Part shown: in pieces, positions 16,903 to 26,475 of the stretch
How positions within the stretch are numbered: the first letter of the stretch is position 1
Layout: each line of letters opens with the position of its first letter
Assembly (NCBI GenBank): GCA_045533955.1
Contig: JAZSIU010000017.1
Location: 1-64,000 of the forward strand
DNA: 64,000 bases
Reading direction: 5' to 3'
Source of the DNA: HGM04593 sp045533955
Lineage (GTDB): Bacteria; Bacteroidota; Bacteroidia; Bacteroidales; Bacteroidaceae
Notes under the pieces: model-generated
What the model saw: the letters and a program-made list of their open reading frames with translations, nothing else
The model's database searches: none
What the model was told of the DNA's origin: nothing
Made by a program: the position numbers and the translations under genes

Positions 16903-18381
16903 ATGAATTTTATTACAGAAAAAATTGTGATGGACGGTCTTACTTTTGACGACGTCCTGTTGGTACCCGCCTACTCCGAGGTGCTCCCCAAAGATGTCAG
17001 CCTAAAGACAAAGTTCTCGAGAAATATCGACCTTAATGTGCCGTTCGTTACGGCTGCTATGGATACGGTAACCGAAGCAAAAATGGCAATAGCAATAGCA
17101 CGCGAGGGTGGAATTGGCGTTATTCATAAGAATATGTCTATTGCCGAGCAGGCTCATCAGGTGGCAATCGTGAAGCGCGCCGAGAATGGTATGATATACG
17201 ACCCCGTAACAATTCACGCCGATGCGACGGTTAAGGGTGCACTCGACCTTATGGCCGAGTATCACATTGGCGGTATTCCCGTGGTGGATGACGAGAAGAA
17301 ACTCGTGGGAATTGTAACCAACCGCGACTTGCGCTTCGAGACAAATATGGAACGCCCCGTGTGCGAGGTGATGACACCCGCCGATAAACTCGTTATAACT
17401 CATCAGCAGACTGATATGGAGCAGGCTGCCACCATTCTGCGCGAGAATAAGATTGAGAAGCTGCCCGTGGTTGACTCGGATGGCAAATTGGTGGGTCTTA
17501 TCACATATAAGGACATTACAAAGGCTAAGGATAAACCTATGGCCTGCAAGGATAGCAAGGGGCGTCTGCGCGTGGCTGCCGGCGTGGGCGTTACCGTAGA
17601 TGCTATGGAACGTATAAAGGCACTTGTCGATGCCGGCGTGGATGCTATTATCATCGACACGGCTCACGGACACTCGGCCGGAGTAATTGCCAAACTCAAG
17701 GAGGCTAAGGCTGCTTATCCTCAGATTGATATTGTGGTTGGAAACGTCGCTACGGGCGAAGCTGCAAAGATGCTTGCCGAGGCAGGCGCCGATGCAGTGA
17801 AAGTGGGAATAGGCCCCGGCTCAATATGTACCACACGTGTGGTGGCAGGCGTGGGAGTGCCCCAGCTCTCGGCTGTGTATGACGTGGCAAAGGCCCTCGA
17901 GGGTACAGGCGTTCCCTTGATTGCCGACGGTGGACTTCGCTACTCGGGTGACGTTGTAAAGGCGCTTGCTGCGGGTGGTAACTGCGTGATGATTGGTTCG
18001 CTGGTGGCAGGAACCGAGGAGTCGCCCGGCGATACAATAATTTTTAACGGACGTAAATTCAAGGCGTACCGTGGAATGGGCTCGCTTGAGGCTATGGAGA
18101 ATGGCTCGAAAGACCGTTATTTCCAAGCAGATACACGCGACAAGAAGAAACTCGTTCCCGAGGGTATTGCAGCGCGTGTGCCCTATAAAGGTACGCTCTA
18201 CGAGGTAATCTTCCAGCTTGTTGGCGGATTGCGCTCGGGAATGGGATACTGCGGCGCGGCCAATATCGAGAAGCTGCACGATGCAAAATTTGTGCGCATC
18301 ACAAATGCCGGTGTACAGGAGAGCCATCCGCACGATGTCTCTATCACCAGCGAGGCGCCCAACTATAGTCGTCCCGAGTAA
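16903..18381 (+). CDS. guaB: Inosine-5'-monophosphate dehydrogenase
   Basis: 492 aa; makes XMP from IMP with NAD+, the committed step to GMP. Seen: N-terminal barrel start LTFDDVLLVPAYSEVLP, a CBS-domain pair inserted at about residues 95-210, the catalytic loop GPGSICTTR with the nucleophilic Cys, and the flap region GMGSLEAM. Full length. The 101-bp gap from recQ shows no clear promoter. Two other purine genes, purB (28364) and purD (36708), lie in this window but not in the same operon. Confidence 0.98.
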   Translation: MNFITEKIVMDGLTFDDVLLVPAYSEVLPKDVSLKTKFSRNIDLNVPFVTAAMDTVTEAKMAIAIAREGGIGVIHKNMSIAEQAHQVAIVKRAENGMIYDPVTIHADATVKGALDLMAEYHIGGIPVVDDEKKLVGIVTNRDLRFETNMERPVCEVMTPADKLVITHQQTDMEQAATILRENKIEKLPVVDSDGKLVGLITYKDITKAKDKPMACKDSKGRLRVAAGVGVTVDAMERIKALVDAGVDAIIIDTAHGHSAGVIAKLKEAKAAYPQIDIVVGNVATGEAAKMLAEAGADAVKVGIGPGSICTTRVVAGVGVPQLSAVYDVAKALEGTGVPLIADGGLRYSGDVVKALAAGGNCVMIGSLVAGTEESPGDTIIFNGRKFKAYRGMGSLEAMENGSKDRYFQADTRDKKKLVPEGIAARVPYKGTLYEVIFQLVGGLRSGMGYCGAANIEKLHDAKFVRITNAGVQESHPHDVSITSEAPNYSRPE

Positions 18382-18566
18382 TAGAGGCGCTGTAAAATAT
18401 GCACACGTGCTGCGATAAAGGCCCGGCTGTATCCGAGGATGGCCGTGTAACAGCCTGAATGATTGTGCGTTGCGTATTTGTGTGATATAATTAAGAAGCT
18501 GTATCAAAATGAAAAATTTTGACACAGCTTCTAATCTGCGTAAAAATAAATAAGTAAATAGAACAG
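18382..18566. repeat. Intergenic region with TIR-like palindrome/terminator (18494-18532)
   Basis: AGAAGCTGTATCAAAAT (18494-18510) pairs with ATTTTGACACAGCTTCT (18516-18532) with a single A-C mismatch and a 5-nt loop. The arm pattern GAAGCTG..CAAAA resembles the arms at 5555-5588, so this is probably one of a dispersed family of short palindromes also serving as the guaB terminator. No T-run follows on the plus strand. Confidence 0.6.
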
Positions 18567-19976
18567 ATGAAAAGAATATTTGCGGTTGCCTTTTTTTGGT
18601 TGTCGGCAATCTCCATTATGGCACAAGAGAGCAATCCTGTGCTGATGCGTATAAACGGAAAAGAGGTCAGACGTTCCGAGTTTGAATATGCACTCAACAA
18701 GAATAACGCTACTCTGGGCGAGGATCGTAAGGCGGTAAAAGATTATCTGCCAATGTACATCGACTTTAAATTGAAGGTAGCCGAGGCCGAGGCGTTGCGC
18801 CTCGATACCCTCTCGAGTTTCGTCGAGGAGCTTGGCAACAATCGCGCGCAGCTGGCCGAGGATTATCTTATCGACCATAGTTACATCGAGAACGAGGCCT
18901 ACAAGATTTATGTCAAAGACTCGACGGTGATTGACGGATTCTTAAAGGTGTCGCACATTTTTATCCCGTTGAAACAGCAGGATGCGCAGGCTAAGGCCGA
19001 CTCGGTGAAGATGATTATGGACAAGGCATATTCGGCAATAGAGGGTGGTGCAACAATGGAGGCGGCTGCCGAGCTTATAGGGCTGAACAAGAATATATTG
19101 CAGCCTTTCGAGGTTGTGCGCGGACAGACTTATCCCGAATTCGAGAATGTGGCCTTTTCGCTTGCCGACAATGCTGTCTCGAGGCCTTTCCGCTCGCCTG
19201 TGGGCTACCACATTGTGCAGCGTCAGGGAATGCGTCCCTTTGGGCAGTACCGCGACTATCGTGACGTAATTATCTCAATGCTCGAGAAACGCGGAATACG
19301 CAATGTGGCGCGCCTTATGAAGGGCCGTCAGTTGGCGCGTGAGATGGGAGGAAACATCACCCTCGAGGCGGCTCTTGCACGCGAGGACAGCCTGCTCGAG
19401 ACAAAGTATCCCGAGTTTGGCAATCTTATGACTGAGTATCACGACGGCTTGCTCTTTTTCGAGGTATCGACACGCGAGGTGTGGGATAAGGCATCAGGGG
19501 ATGAGGCCGGCCTTACAAAATTCTTTAAAAAGAATAAGAAAAAGTATAAATTCGAGTCGCCTCGCTATCGTGGTGCTGTGATATACGCAAACAACGAGCA
19601 GGACTTACAGCGGGCTAAGGAGTTGTTTGCTTCTGCTCCTCAGGATGAGTATCGCCAGATTATGAAGGATAATTTTTATGTCGATTCGGTATATATTGTG
19701 CGCATCGAGATGGGAATTTTCTCTATCGGCGATAATGCTTGGGTAGATAAGATGGTGTTCGGACAGGGCGAGGGTGGTACGCTTAAACGCGGCTTTACGC
19801 TTGTGGGCGTTGCGGGTACCGTGCTCGAAAAACCCGAAACTTATAAGGATGTCAAGGGACACGTTATTAACGATTATCAGAAGTATCTCGAGGAGCGTTG
19901 GCTGAAGAAATTGCGCAAGAAGTATAAGGTCGAGGTTGACGAGGAGGTGCTAAAAACCGTTAATAACCATAATTGA
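18567..19976 (+). CDS. Periplasmic peptidyl-prolyl isomerase (parvulin/PrsA-SurA type)
   Basis: 469 aa. Seen: N-terminal signal peptide (MKRIFAVAFFWLSAISIMAQ), an N-terminal SurA-like helical chaperone part, then one parvulin domain whose core is VSHIFIPL and FRSPVGYHIVQRQG (about residues 130-225), and a long C-terminal region of about 240 residues without clear catalytic motifs. First of three consecutive foldase-like genes ending in the OstA-like gene, an arrangement common in Bacteroidales and pointing to outer-membrane protein biogenesis. Substrates unknown. Confidence 0.9.
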   Translation: MKRIFAVAFFWLSAISIMAQESNPVLMRINGKEVRRSEFEYALNKNNATLGEDRKAVKDYLPMYIDFKLKVAEAEALRLDTLSSFVEELGNNRAQLAEDYLIDHSYIENEAYKIYVKDSTVIDGFLKVSHIFIPLKQQDAQAKADSVKMIMDKAYSAIEGGATMEAAAELIGLNKNILQPFEVVRGQTYPEFENVAFSLADNAVSRPFRSPVGYHIVQRQGMRPFGQYRDYRDVIISMLEKRGIRNVARLMKGRQLAREMGGNITLEAALAREDSLLETKYPEFGNLMTEYHDGLLFFEVSTREVWDKASGDEAGLTKFFKKNKKKYKFESPRYRGAVIYANNEQDLQRAKELFASAPQDEYRQIMKDNFYVDSVYIVRIEMGIFSIGDNAWVDKMVFGQGEGGTLKRGFTLVGVAGTVLEKPETYKDVKGHVINDYQKYLEERWLKKLRKKYKVEVDEEVLKTVNNHN

Positions 19977-19990
19977 TAAGGTAAAATTGT

Positions 19991-20079
19991 TATCTTTGCA
20001 CTCCCGAGTGAGATTATACTGCGTCCGCAGTGAGAGTTAAAGTCGGGCCTTGTCATTCGCTCGTGCGTAGGTATCTTTG
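19991..20079 (+). promoter_or_regulatory. Two promoter-like elements before the foldase/OstA/mutL group
   Basis: TATCTTTG occurs at 19991-19998 and again at 20072-20079. The second has a TTG at 20050-20052 with a 19-bp spacer and is the better promoter, about 50 bp before the next start. The 154-bp gap has no other feature. Confidence 0.55.
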
Positions 20080-20130
20080 CTCTGCACACGAAAATAAACA
20101 GCACTCATAGCCGTGCGAAAATATTGAAAA

Positions 20131-21042
20131 ATGAACATTAACAAAATATATACATTGCCTCTGTTGCTGTGTGCGACGCTCATTGCACTAACGTCGTGCG
20201 AGGGCGAGATTGACCATCGTGGGCGCACCCCTTTGGTGGGCATTGGCAAGGATGTTCTCTACAAGGAGGATGTTGCGGCATTGTATGTAACAGCGTTGCC
20301 AACGGTTGACAGCACAACTTTTGTAAACGATTATGTGCGGCGATGGCTCGAAGATGTACTCTTCTATCAAATGGCGCAGCGCAATGTCCCGAGTGCAGGC
20401 GAGGTTGAGCGCTTGGTCGAGAATTATCGTCGGTCGCTGCTCCTTAATATCTATCAGGAGCGACTGATTGAACAGCAGTTGCGTTCTAATCTCACGCAGG
20501 CCGAGGTTGACAGCTTCTACAATGACAACAGCGAGCTCTTCAAACTCGAGGAACCGCAGGCGCAGGGCATATTCCTGAAATTACCCATTGCGGCGCCCCG
20601 CCTTGCGTCGGTGCGCAAATGGCTCACAAAGCTCACTCCCGAGTCTGTTGAGAACCTCGAGAAATACAGTATAACAAATGCCGTTACATACGACTATTTT
20701 GTCGATAGCTGGCACTCGCTGCCCTCGATAGCTGCAAAGATGCCGCTGACGGTCGAGGCGCTCGAAAAAAGCATTGCAAAGAACGACCTCGTCGAGGTGT
20801 CCGACAGCGCCCATCGTTATATGCTCAGCGTGGTTGCAACGCTCAAAAAAGGCGATAAAAAACCTATCGAGCTTGCCTCGGACGAGATACACAGCCTTTT
20901 GCTCAACTCAATGAAAGCCAATTTCGTAAAACAGGTCAAACGCGACCTTTACGACAAGGCCTTGAGCGATGGCAAGATAATTTTTTACGATACAGAATCT
21001 TCTGCGATGCTCACAGACGCAGAACAAATTGATGATAAATGA
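20131..21042 (+). CDS. Periplasmic lipoprotein, SurA N-terminal-like
   Basis: 303 aa. Seen: lipoprotein signal peptide with lipobox LTSC (Cys at residue 23), then helical sequence resembling the SurA N-terminal chaperone domain (NYRRSLLLNIYQERLIEQQL, LTQAEVDSFYNDNSELFKL). No complete parvulin motif is visible, so it may be chaperone only. Its stop overlaps the start of the next foldase gene by 4 bp (ATGA), so translation is coupled. Confidence in the precise family is moderate; periplasmic or outer-membrane location is well supported. Confidence 0.78.
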   Translation: MNINKIYTLPLLLCATLIALTSCEGEIDHRGRTPLVGIGKDVLYKEDVAALYVTALPTVDSTTFVNDYVRRWLEDVLFYQMAQRNVPSAGEVERLVENYRRSLLLNIYQERLIEQQLRSNLTQAEVDSFYNDNSELFKLEEPQAQGIFLKLPIAAPRLASVRKWLTKLTPESVENLEKYSITNAVTYDYFVDSWHSLPSIAAKMPLTVEALEKSIAKNDLVEVSDSAHRYMLSVVATLKKGDKKPIELASDEIHSLLLNSMKANFVKQVKRDLYDKALSDGKIIFYDTESSAMLTDAEQIDDK

Positions 21043-22397
21043 GAAAAAGACTATTTTTAGGCCTATTGGCAGCCTCGTCTCTGCTTGGACTACGGGCGCA
21101 AGATAATATAATAGACCGCGTCGAGTGGGTTGTAGGCGACAAGGCCATACTGCGCTCCGAGATTGAGGAGAATGTGAAAATGTGGCTCGCCAACGGACAG
21201 AAATTCGAGGGCGACCCCTATTGTGTGGTTGGTGAGGAACTTGCCGTGCAGCAACTTTTTCTGCATCAAGCGATGCTCGACAGCGTCGAGGTAAACGATT
21301 CGTATGTGATGCAGAGCGTCGATATGAAAATGGACGAGTATATTCAGGGAATAGGCTCAAGAGAGAAGATGGAGGAGTATTTTGATATGAAGTCGAGCCT
21401 CATACGCGAGAAACTCTTTGATATGTACCGCAATCAGGGTATGATTGAGACGGTAAAAGGTAATATCGTGGGCGAGATAAAGGTGTCGCCGGCACTCGTG
21501 CGCCGATACTATAACTCGCTGCCACAGGATAGCATTCCCTACGTCCAGTCGCAGGTCGAGGTGCAGATTATAACAATGGTACCCGAGATTGAGGCCGAGG
21601 AAGAGGAGCGTATAAAGAGTGAGCTGCGCGACTACACCGAGCGCATAAATAGCGGCGAGACATCTTTTTCGACCCTTGCACTCTTCTACTCAGAGTGTCC
21701 GTCGGCACGCAAAGGTGGCGAGCTCGACTTTATGGCCCGCGCCGAATTTGACCCCGATTTTGCCAATGTGGCCTTCAACCTTACCGACCCCAACAAAGTC
21801 TCTAAGATTGTAAAATCGGAGTATGGCTACCACATTATGCAGCTCATCGAAAAGCGCGGCGACCGCGTAAAAGTGCGCCACATTCTTAAAAAACCGCGCC
21901 TCTCGAACGAGAGCATCAAGACAATGATGCTGCGCCTCGACACGGTGGCACAGGAAATTGGCGAGCAGAAATATACATTCGAGGAGGCTGCCGAGATTAT
22001 CTCGCACGACAAGGAGACGCGTAACAACTACGGCCTTATGTATAATAAAGGTACCGCATCGTCGCGCTTCGAGATGCAAGACCTGCCCGTTGACGTTGCG
22101 CGCGTCATTGACGGGATGAAGGTGGGCGAAATTTCGGCTCCCTTTACAATGCGTCAGAATGGCGATAAAATAGTGTGTGCCATCGTAAAACTAAAATCGA
22201 GGGTCGAGGGACACAAGGCCAATCTGCGCGACGACTACGAGCGTCTCAAGGATATTTACCTCGAGAAAGCCAGCCACAATAAAATTGAGGAGTGGATAAA
22301 AGGTAAACAAAAAACAACATTCGTGAAGATTAACCGCGATAGTCGGAATTGCGAATTTAAATACCCCGGGTGGGTTTTTTACGACGATAATAAATGA
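21039..22397 (+). CDS. Periplasmic chaperone/peptidyl-prolyl isomerase, SurA-like
   Basis: 452 aa, signal peptide cleaved near LLGLRAQ. Seen: SurA-N motif DRVEWVVGDKAILRSEIEE, then two parvulin-like segments: one with SECPSARKGGELDFMARAE and SEYGYHIMQLIEKRG, a second beginning KVRHILKKPR. This domain order is that of SurA, which delivers unfolded beta-barrel proteins to the BAM complex. Overlaps both neighbours by 4 bp, so it is tightly coupled to the lipoprotein before it and the OstA-like gene after it. Confidence 0.93.
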   Translation: MRKRLFLGLLAASSLLGLRAQDNIIDRVEWVVGDKAILRSEIEENVKMWLANGQKFEGDPYCVVGEELAVQQLFLHQAMLDSVEVNDSYVMQSVDMKMDEYIQGIGSREKMEEYFDMKSSLIREKLFDMYRNQGMIETVKGNIVGEIKVSPALVRRYYNSLPQDSIPYVQSQVEVQIITMVPEIEAEEEERIKSELRDYTERINSGETSFSTLALFYSECPSARKGGELDFMARAEFDPDFANVAFNLTDPNKVSKIVKSEYGYHIMQLIEKRGDRVKVRHILKKPRLSNESIKTMMLRLDTVAQEIGEQKYTFEEAAEIISHDKETRNNYGLMYNKGTASSRFEMQDLPVDVARVIDGMKVGEISAPFTMRQNGDKIVCAIVKLKSRVEGHKANLRDDYERLKDIYLEKASHNKIEEWIKGKQKTTFVKINRDSRNCEFKYPGWVFYDDNK

Positions 22398-24031
22398 TGC
22401 AAAGGGTAAAGGCCGTAATATTCTTTCTGAGCCTGATGTATGCAGCACACTGCGGTGCGCAAATTAAGCAGGTGGCAAGCGTCGATACAGTATCGAACGT
22501 AAAGAAAGATTATGTACATATGCTGCACGCCGACGTAACAAAAGGCGACAAAGAGCGTCTGCCCGATGCGATTATCCTTGTGGGCGATGTCGAACTGCGC
22601 CACGACAGTATGTATATGTATTGCGACAGCGCCTACCTCTTTACGCAGCGTAACTCGGTGCAAGCCTTCGGCAACGTGAGAATGGAGCAGGGCGACACGC
22701 TCTTTCTTTACGGCGATTATGCCGACTATGATGGCGAGCAGAATATTGCCCGCGTGCGCAGCAACGTGCGTCTCATAGACAAGACAACAGTGCTCGAGAC
22801 CGACAGCCTTAACTACGACCGCAATATAAACCTTGCCTACTACTTTAACGGCGGCACATTGAGCGACGAACAGAGTACACTCGACTCGTATTGGGGACAA
22901 TATGACCTTACGACAAAAGAGGCAGTCTTTACCGATGACGTAGCGCTTCAGAATCCGCAATTTCTGCTCAACAGCGACACGTTGCACTATAACACGGCAA
23001 GCAATATTGCCACAATAGTGGGGCCCACGGATATTTTTAACGGAGCCAACCACATACGCTCGTCGCTGGGACACTACAACACCGCCAGCCGTCAGGCAAC
23101 GCTGCTCAAACGCTCGGTGGTGGCCAACGGAACAAAAGAGCTTACGGGCGACTCGCTCTTTTACGATGCAGGGCGAGGCTTCAGCGAGGTGTTTGGAAAT
23201 ATTGTATATTGCGACACTGTGGCGCGTAATATGCTCACGGGCGAGTATGGTTTTATGGACGAGCTCAGCGACTCGGCCTATGTTACGGGACGTGCCGTGG
23301 TGATGGATTTTTCGCAGGGCTCCGACACGCTCTATATGCACTCGGACACAATATGGGCGCTGAGCTATAATATCGACACCGACTCGCTCTATCGTAAGAT
23401 AAGAGCCTGCCACAAGGTGCGCGCCTACCGCACCGACATTCAGGCGGCGTGCGACTCGCTGGTGTTCGACTCGCGCGACAGCTGTATGACAATGTATAAA
23501 GACCCTGTGCTGTGGTACGGAACGCAACAGCTGCTGGGCGAGGAGATAAAAATGTATATGGACACAGCCTCGATAGATTGGGTGCACATAATAAATCAGA
23601 CACTCTATGCCGAGCACGTCGATTCGGCAAACTACAATCAGATAAGCGGAAAGGAGATGAAATTCTTCTTCAGCGACAAGAAATTGTCCGAAATGCAGGT
23701 GATTGGCAGTGTGCTTGTACGATACTTCCCGCTCGATAGCGACAGCCTGTTGCTGGGCCTTAACACCACCGAGACGGGCAGACTGTCGGCATTTATGAAA
23801 GATGGTGAGGTTGATAAGATAATTGCCCCCACGAAGGCCGACGGGGTGTTCTACCCGATGAGCCAGATTCCCGACGCAGTACGTTTTCTGCCCAATTTTG
23901 TGTGGCTCGATTTTATGCGTCCGCGCGATAAAGAGGATATTTTCAATTGGCGAGGCAAGCGTCGCGACCAGATGCTAAAGAAGGTGAAACGACAGAATGT
24001 GCCTCTGCCGTCGCTCGAAAATATAAGATGA
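22394..24031 (+). CDS. OstA-like/LptA-domain outer-envelope protein
   Basis: 545 aa with a signal peptide (MMQRVKAVIFFLSLMYAAHC). Seen: repeated OstA/LptA-type beta-strand pattern in the first ~250 residues (DAIILVGDVELRHDSMYMYC, VQAFGNVRMEQGDTLFLYGD, each a one-strand repeat), then a similar but more divergent C-terminal half. This is the Bacteroidales OstA-like protein that likely helps LPS transport, together with LptB (7797). Two adjacent ATGs (22394, 22397) are possible starts; both overlap the stop of the SurA-like gene. Confidence 0.88.
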   Translation: MMQRVKAVIFFLSLMYAAHCGAQIKQVASVDTVSNVKKDYVHMLHADVTKGDKERLPDAIILVGDVELRHDSMYMYCDSAYLFTQRNSVQAFGNVRMEQGDTLFLYGDYADYDGEQNIARVRSNVRLIDKTTVLETDSLNYDRNINLAYYFNGGTLSDEQSTLDSYWGQYDLTTKEAVFTDDVALQNPQFLLNSDTLHYNTASNIATIVGPTDIFNGANHIRSSLGHYNTASRQATLLKRSVVANGTKELTGDSLFYDAGRGFSEVFGNIVYCDTVARNMLTGEYGFMDELSDSAYVTGRAVVMDFSQGSDTLYMHSDTIWALSYNIDTDSLYRKIRACHKVRAYRTDIQAACDSLVFDSRDSCMTMYKDPVLWYGTQQLLGEEIKMYMDTASIDWVHIINQTLYAEHVDSANYNQISGKEMKFFFSDKKLSEMQVIGSVLVRYFPLDSDSLLLGLNTTETGRLSAFMKDGEVDKIIAPTKADGVFYPMSQIPDAVRFLPNFVWLDFMRPRDKEDIFNWRGKRRDQMLKKVKRQNVPLPSLENIR

Positions 24032-24061
24032 TAAGTAAGACAAAGGGAGAGGAGGATTTTT

Positions 24062-24358
24062 ATGGGATTTTTTAAGATGCAAGAACCTCGTCGGTTCAAT
24101 CATAAATATATATTCGTTGATGAACGTAAGGAGAAACTCGACAAAATAGTCGAGAATGCCAAGCGCGACCTTGGAATGCTGCCCCCAAAGGAGGAGACAC
24201 GTGCCGAGAGAATACGCGAGGCCATCAGCGGCTCGACCACGCACCTTAAACGTCGTCGCGAGGAGGGTACACGCTTCTCGACCAAGGCAATTGTCGTGGG
24301 ACTTGTGGTTTTTCTATATATTCTTCACTACCTTGTTACGGGTGAACTCACATTCTAA
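24062..24358 (+). CDS. Small conserved protein with one C-terminal transmembrane helix
   Basis: 98 aa. Seen: a basic, soluble N-terminal ~75 residues (RRFNHKYIFVDERKEKLDKI and several Lys/Arg runs) and a C-terminal hydrophobic helix AIVVGLVVFLYILHYLV. It sits between the OstA-like gene and mutL, a position I associate with a small conserved gene in Bacteroidales. It looks like a tail-anchored inner-membrane protein. I do not recognise a function. Confidence 0.75.
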   Translation: MGFFKMQEPRRFNHKYIFVDERKEKLDKIVENAKRDLGMLPPKEETRAERIREAISGSTTHLKRRREEGTRFSTKAIVVGLVVFLYILHYLVTGELTF

Positions 24359-24370
24359 CCGATTATCACT

Positions 24371-26218
24371 ATGCAGGATATAATACACTTATTGCCCGAT
24401 TCGGTTGCCAATCAGATTGCGGCAGGCGAGGTGGTGCAGCGTCCCGCCTCGGTGGTAAAAGAGCTTATGGAGAATGCTGTCGATGCGGGCGCAACAAAGG
24501 TAGATGTCGTAATAACCGACGGCGGACGCACGCTGATACAGGTTATCGATAATGGTTCGGGAATGTCCGAAACTGATGCTCGTCTGGCATTTGAGCGACA
24601 CGCAACATCCAAAATAAAAAGCGCCGACGACCTTTTCGCGTTGCGCACAATGGGCTTTAGAGGCGAGGCGCTTGCCTCGATAGTGGCCGTCTCGCAGCTC
24701 GAACTGCTGACGCGTCGCACCGACAGCGACCTCGGCACACGCATTGCCTTCTCGGGCTCGACACTCGAGGCGCAAGAGGCGGTAATGTGTCCCGTGGGAA
24801 GTAATTTCAAAGTAAAAAACCTCTTTTTTAATATTCCCGCCCGCCGAAAATTCCTTAAATCCATACAAACGGAATTTAATAATATTATAACAGAATTTGA
24901 GCGAGTGGCGCTCATTAACTGCGACGTTGAATTTACGCTCAAGCATAATAACACCGAGGTTTTTTCGCTACCCGTCGGCTCGATGCGCAAGCGTATCCTC
25001 GATATTTTCGGAAAGAAGCTAAGCTCGCAACTCATAGAGGTCGAGGTAAGCAGCTCGCTCCTCGAAATGAAGGGCTTTGTGGGGGCTCCCGAAAGTGCGC
25101 GCAAAAAAGGTGTACAGCAGTATTTCTTTGTTAACGGAAGATATATGCGCCACCCCTATTTTACAAAGGCGGTGATGGAGGCATACAGTCGGATGATTCC
25201 GCAGGGCGAGCAAGTGCCATTTTTCCTCTGCTTCAGCGTCGAGCCCTCGCGCATAGACGTAAATATTCATCCCACAAAGACCGAGATAAAATTTGAGGAC
25301 GAACAGAGCTTGTGGAAGATTATCGCAGCCGCCGTACGTGAGTCGTTGGGACGATTCAACGCCGCCCCCGGCCTCGATTTTGACGCCGAGGAGATTCCCG
25401 AGATTCCCGCAATAAATCTATACGCCGATAATCAGCCTGTATCGGCACCAAAAATATCATATAAGCCCGATTATAACCCTTTCCGTCGCATAAAGCCCGA
25501 CTATCAGCGGGGCGGCGATAGTTGGGAGATGCTTTACGGCGAAAAGAAAATGCCGGTGGTTGACCTCTCGCCCTTTGAGGATATTCCGGCCACGGAAAAA
25601 ACACCCGAGCCCGCCCCGGCCGAGGATGGAGCACTTCATTTTGCGGTTGATGAATTTGTACCAATGTCGCAGTACAAAGGGCAGTATCTGCTTATTCCCG
25701 CAAAGTCGGGACTTATGTGGGTACACCAACGACGTGCCCACATAAGAGTGCTGTACGAGAAATATATCGAACAGTTAAGCACGCAGAGAGGATACGTTCA
25801 GGGCCTTCTCTTCCCCGAGCGCGTCGAGCTTGCACCGGCCGAGGCCGTCGCTCTTGAGGCCATTGCAACCGAGATTCAGAGCCTCGGGTTCGACGTCTCG
25901 TCGCTGGGTGGCGGAAGCTACTCACTGAGCGGTGCCCCCGTAGGTGCCGAGGGGCTCTCGCCCTCGGAGTTGCTGATGGACGTTATACACTCGGCAATGG
26001 AGCAGACGGGCGGCATCGACAAACAACTGCACCACAGGCTGGCCCTTGCAATGGCTCGTAAGGTCGCAATTGTAAAGGGGCAGATTCTCTCGCCCGAGGA
26101 GATGAGCAATCTTGTATCGTCGCTCTTTAGGACGAATGAGCCTGCTCGCACACCCGACGGACAGATAATAGTCTATATAATGCCCGATAGCGATATAGAC
26201 CGAAAATTCGGCCGCTGA
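24371..26218 (+). CDS. mutL: DNA mismatch repair protein MutL
   Basis: 615 aa. Seen: GHKL ATPase motifs ENAVDAGAT, DNGSGM, ATSKI and GFRGEALASI; a variable linker (about 340-420); and the C-terminal dimerisation domain. In the C-terminal domain the endonuclease motif DQHA(x)2E(x)4E of many MutL proteins is not conserved: the equivalent stretch is HQRRAHIRVLYEKY, with His for Asp and Ile for the first Glu. So nicking activity by that site is doubtful. Starts 12 bp after the small membrane protein. Confidence 0.96.
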   Translation: MQDIIHLLPDSVANQIAAGEVVQRPASVVKELMENAVDAGATKVDVVITDGGRTLIQVIDNGSGMSETDARLAFERHATSKIKSADDLFALRTMGFRGEALASIVAVSQLELLTRRTDSDLGTRIAFSGSTLEAQEAVMCPVGSNFKVKNLFFNIPARRKFLKSIQTEFNNIITEFERVALINCDVEFTLKHNNTEVFSLPVGSMRKRILDIFGKKLSSQLIEVEVSSSLLEMKGFVGAPESARKKGVQQYFFVNGRYMRHPYFTKAVMEAYSRMIPQGEQVPFFLCFSVEPSRIDVNIHPTKTEIKFEDEQSLWKIIAAAVRESLGRFNAAPGLDFDAEEIPEIPAINLYADNQPVSAPKISYKPDYNPFRRIKPDYQRGGDSWEMLYGEKKMPVVDLSPFEDIPATEKTPEPAPAEDGALHFAVDEFVPMSQYKGQYLLIPAKSGLMWVHQRRAHIRVLYEKYIEQLSTQRGYVQGLLFPERVELAPAEAVALEAIATEIQSLGFDVSSLGGGSYSLSGAPVGAEGLSPSELLMDVIHSAMEQTGGIDKQLHHRLALAMARKVAIVKGQILSPEEMSNLVSSLFRTNEPARTPDGQIIVYIMPDSDIDRKFGR

Positions 26219-26475
26219 TAGTGAAAATCCTTGTACGAGGGCCAGAAAGGCGAGTTTGAATAGTTAAAATATGTTAACAGTGATGTTTTTCGACACTCTT
26301 TAGTGTAAGTGTTAATAAAATTTACGTAAATTTGCAAACCAAGATTTATTGGCTAATTGGGTGGAATAGCTGTGTCTGCAACAATTTTGCAAACATTTTA
26401 GTACCCTTTATGGTTAGAATAAAACGAGGTAAATGATTTGAATATATAATTTTAAGTATCTAATTAAATACAAGT
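26219..26475 (+). promoter_or_regulatory. Leader/promoter region of the OmpA-like porin
   Basis: TAAATTTG at 26327-26334 fits the -7 consensus; the -33 box is not clear. This gives a long AT-rich 5' leader of about 135 nt, usual for abundant outer-membrane protein genes. No other feature seen in the 257-bp gap. Confidence 0.55.
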
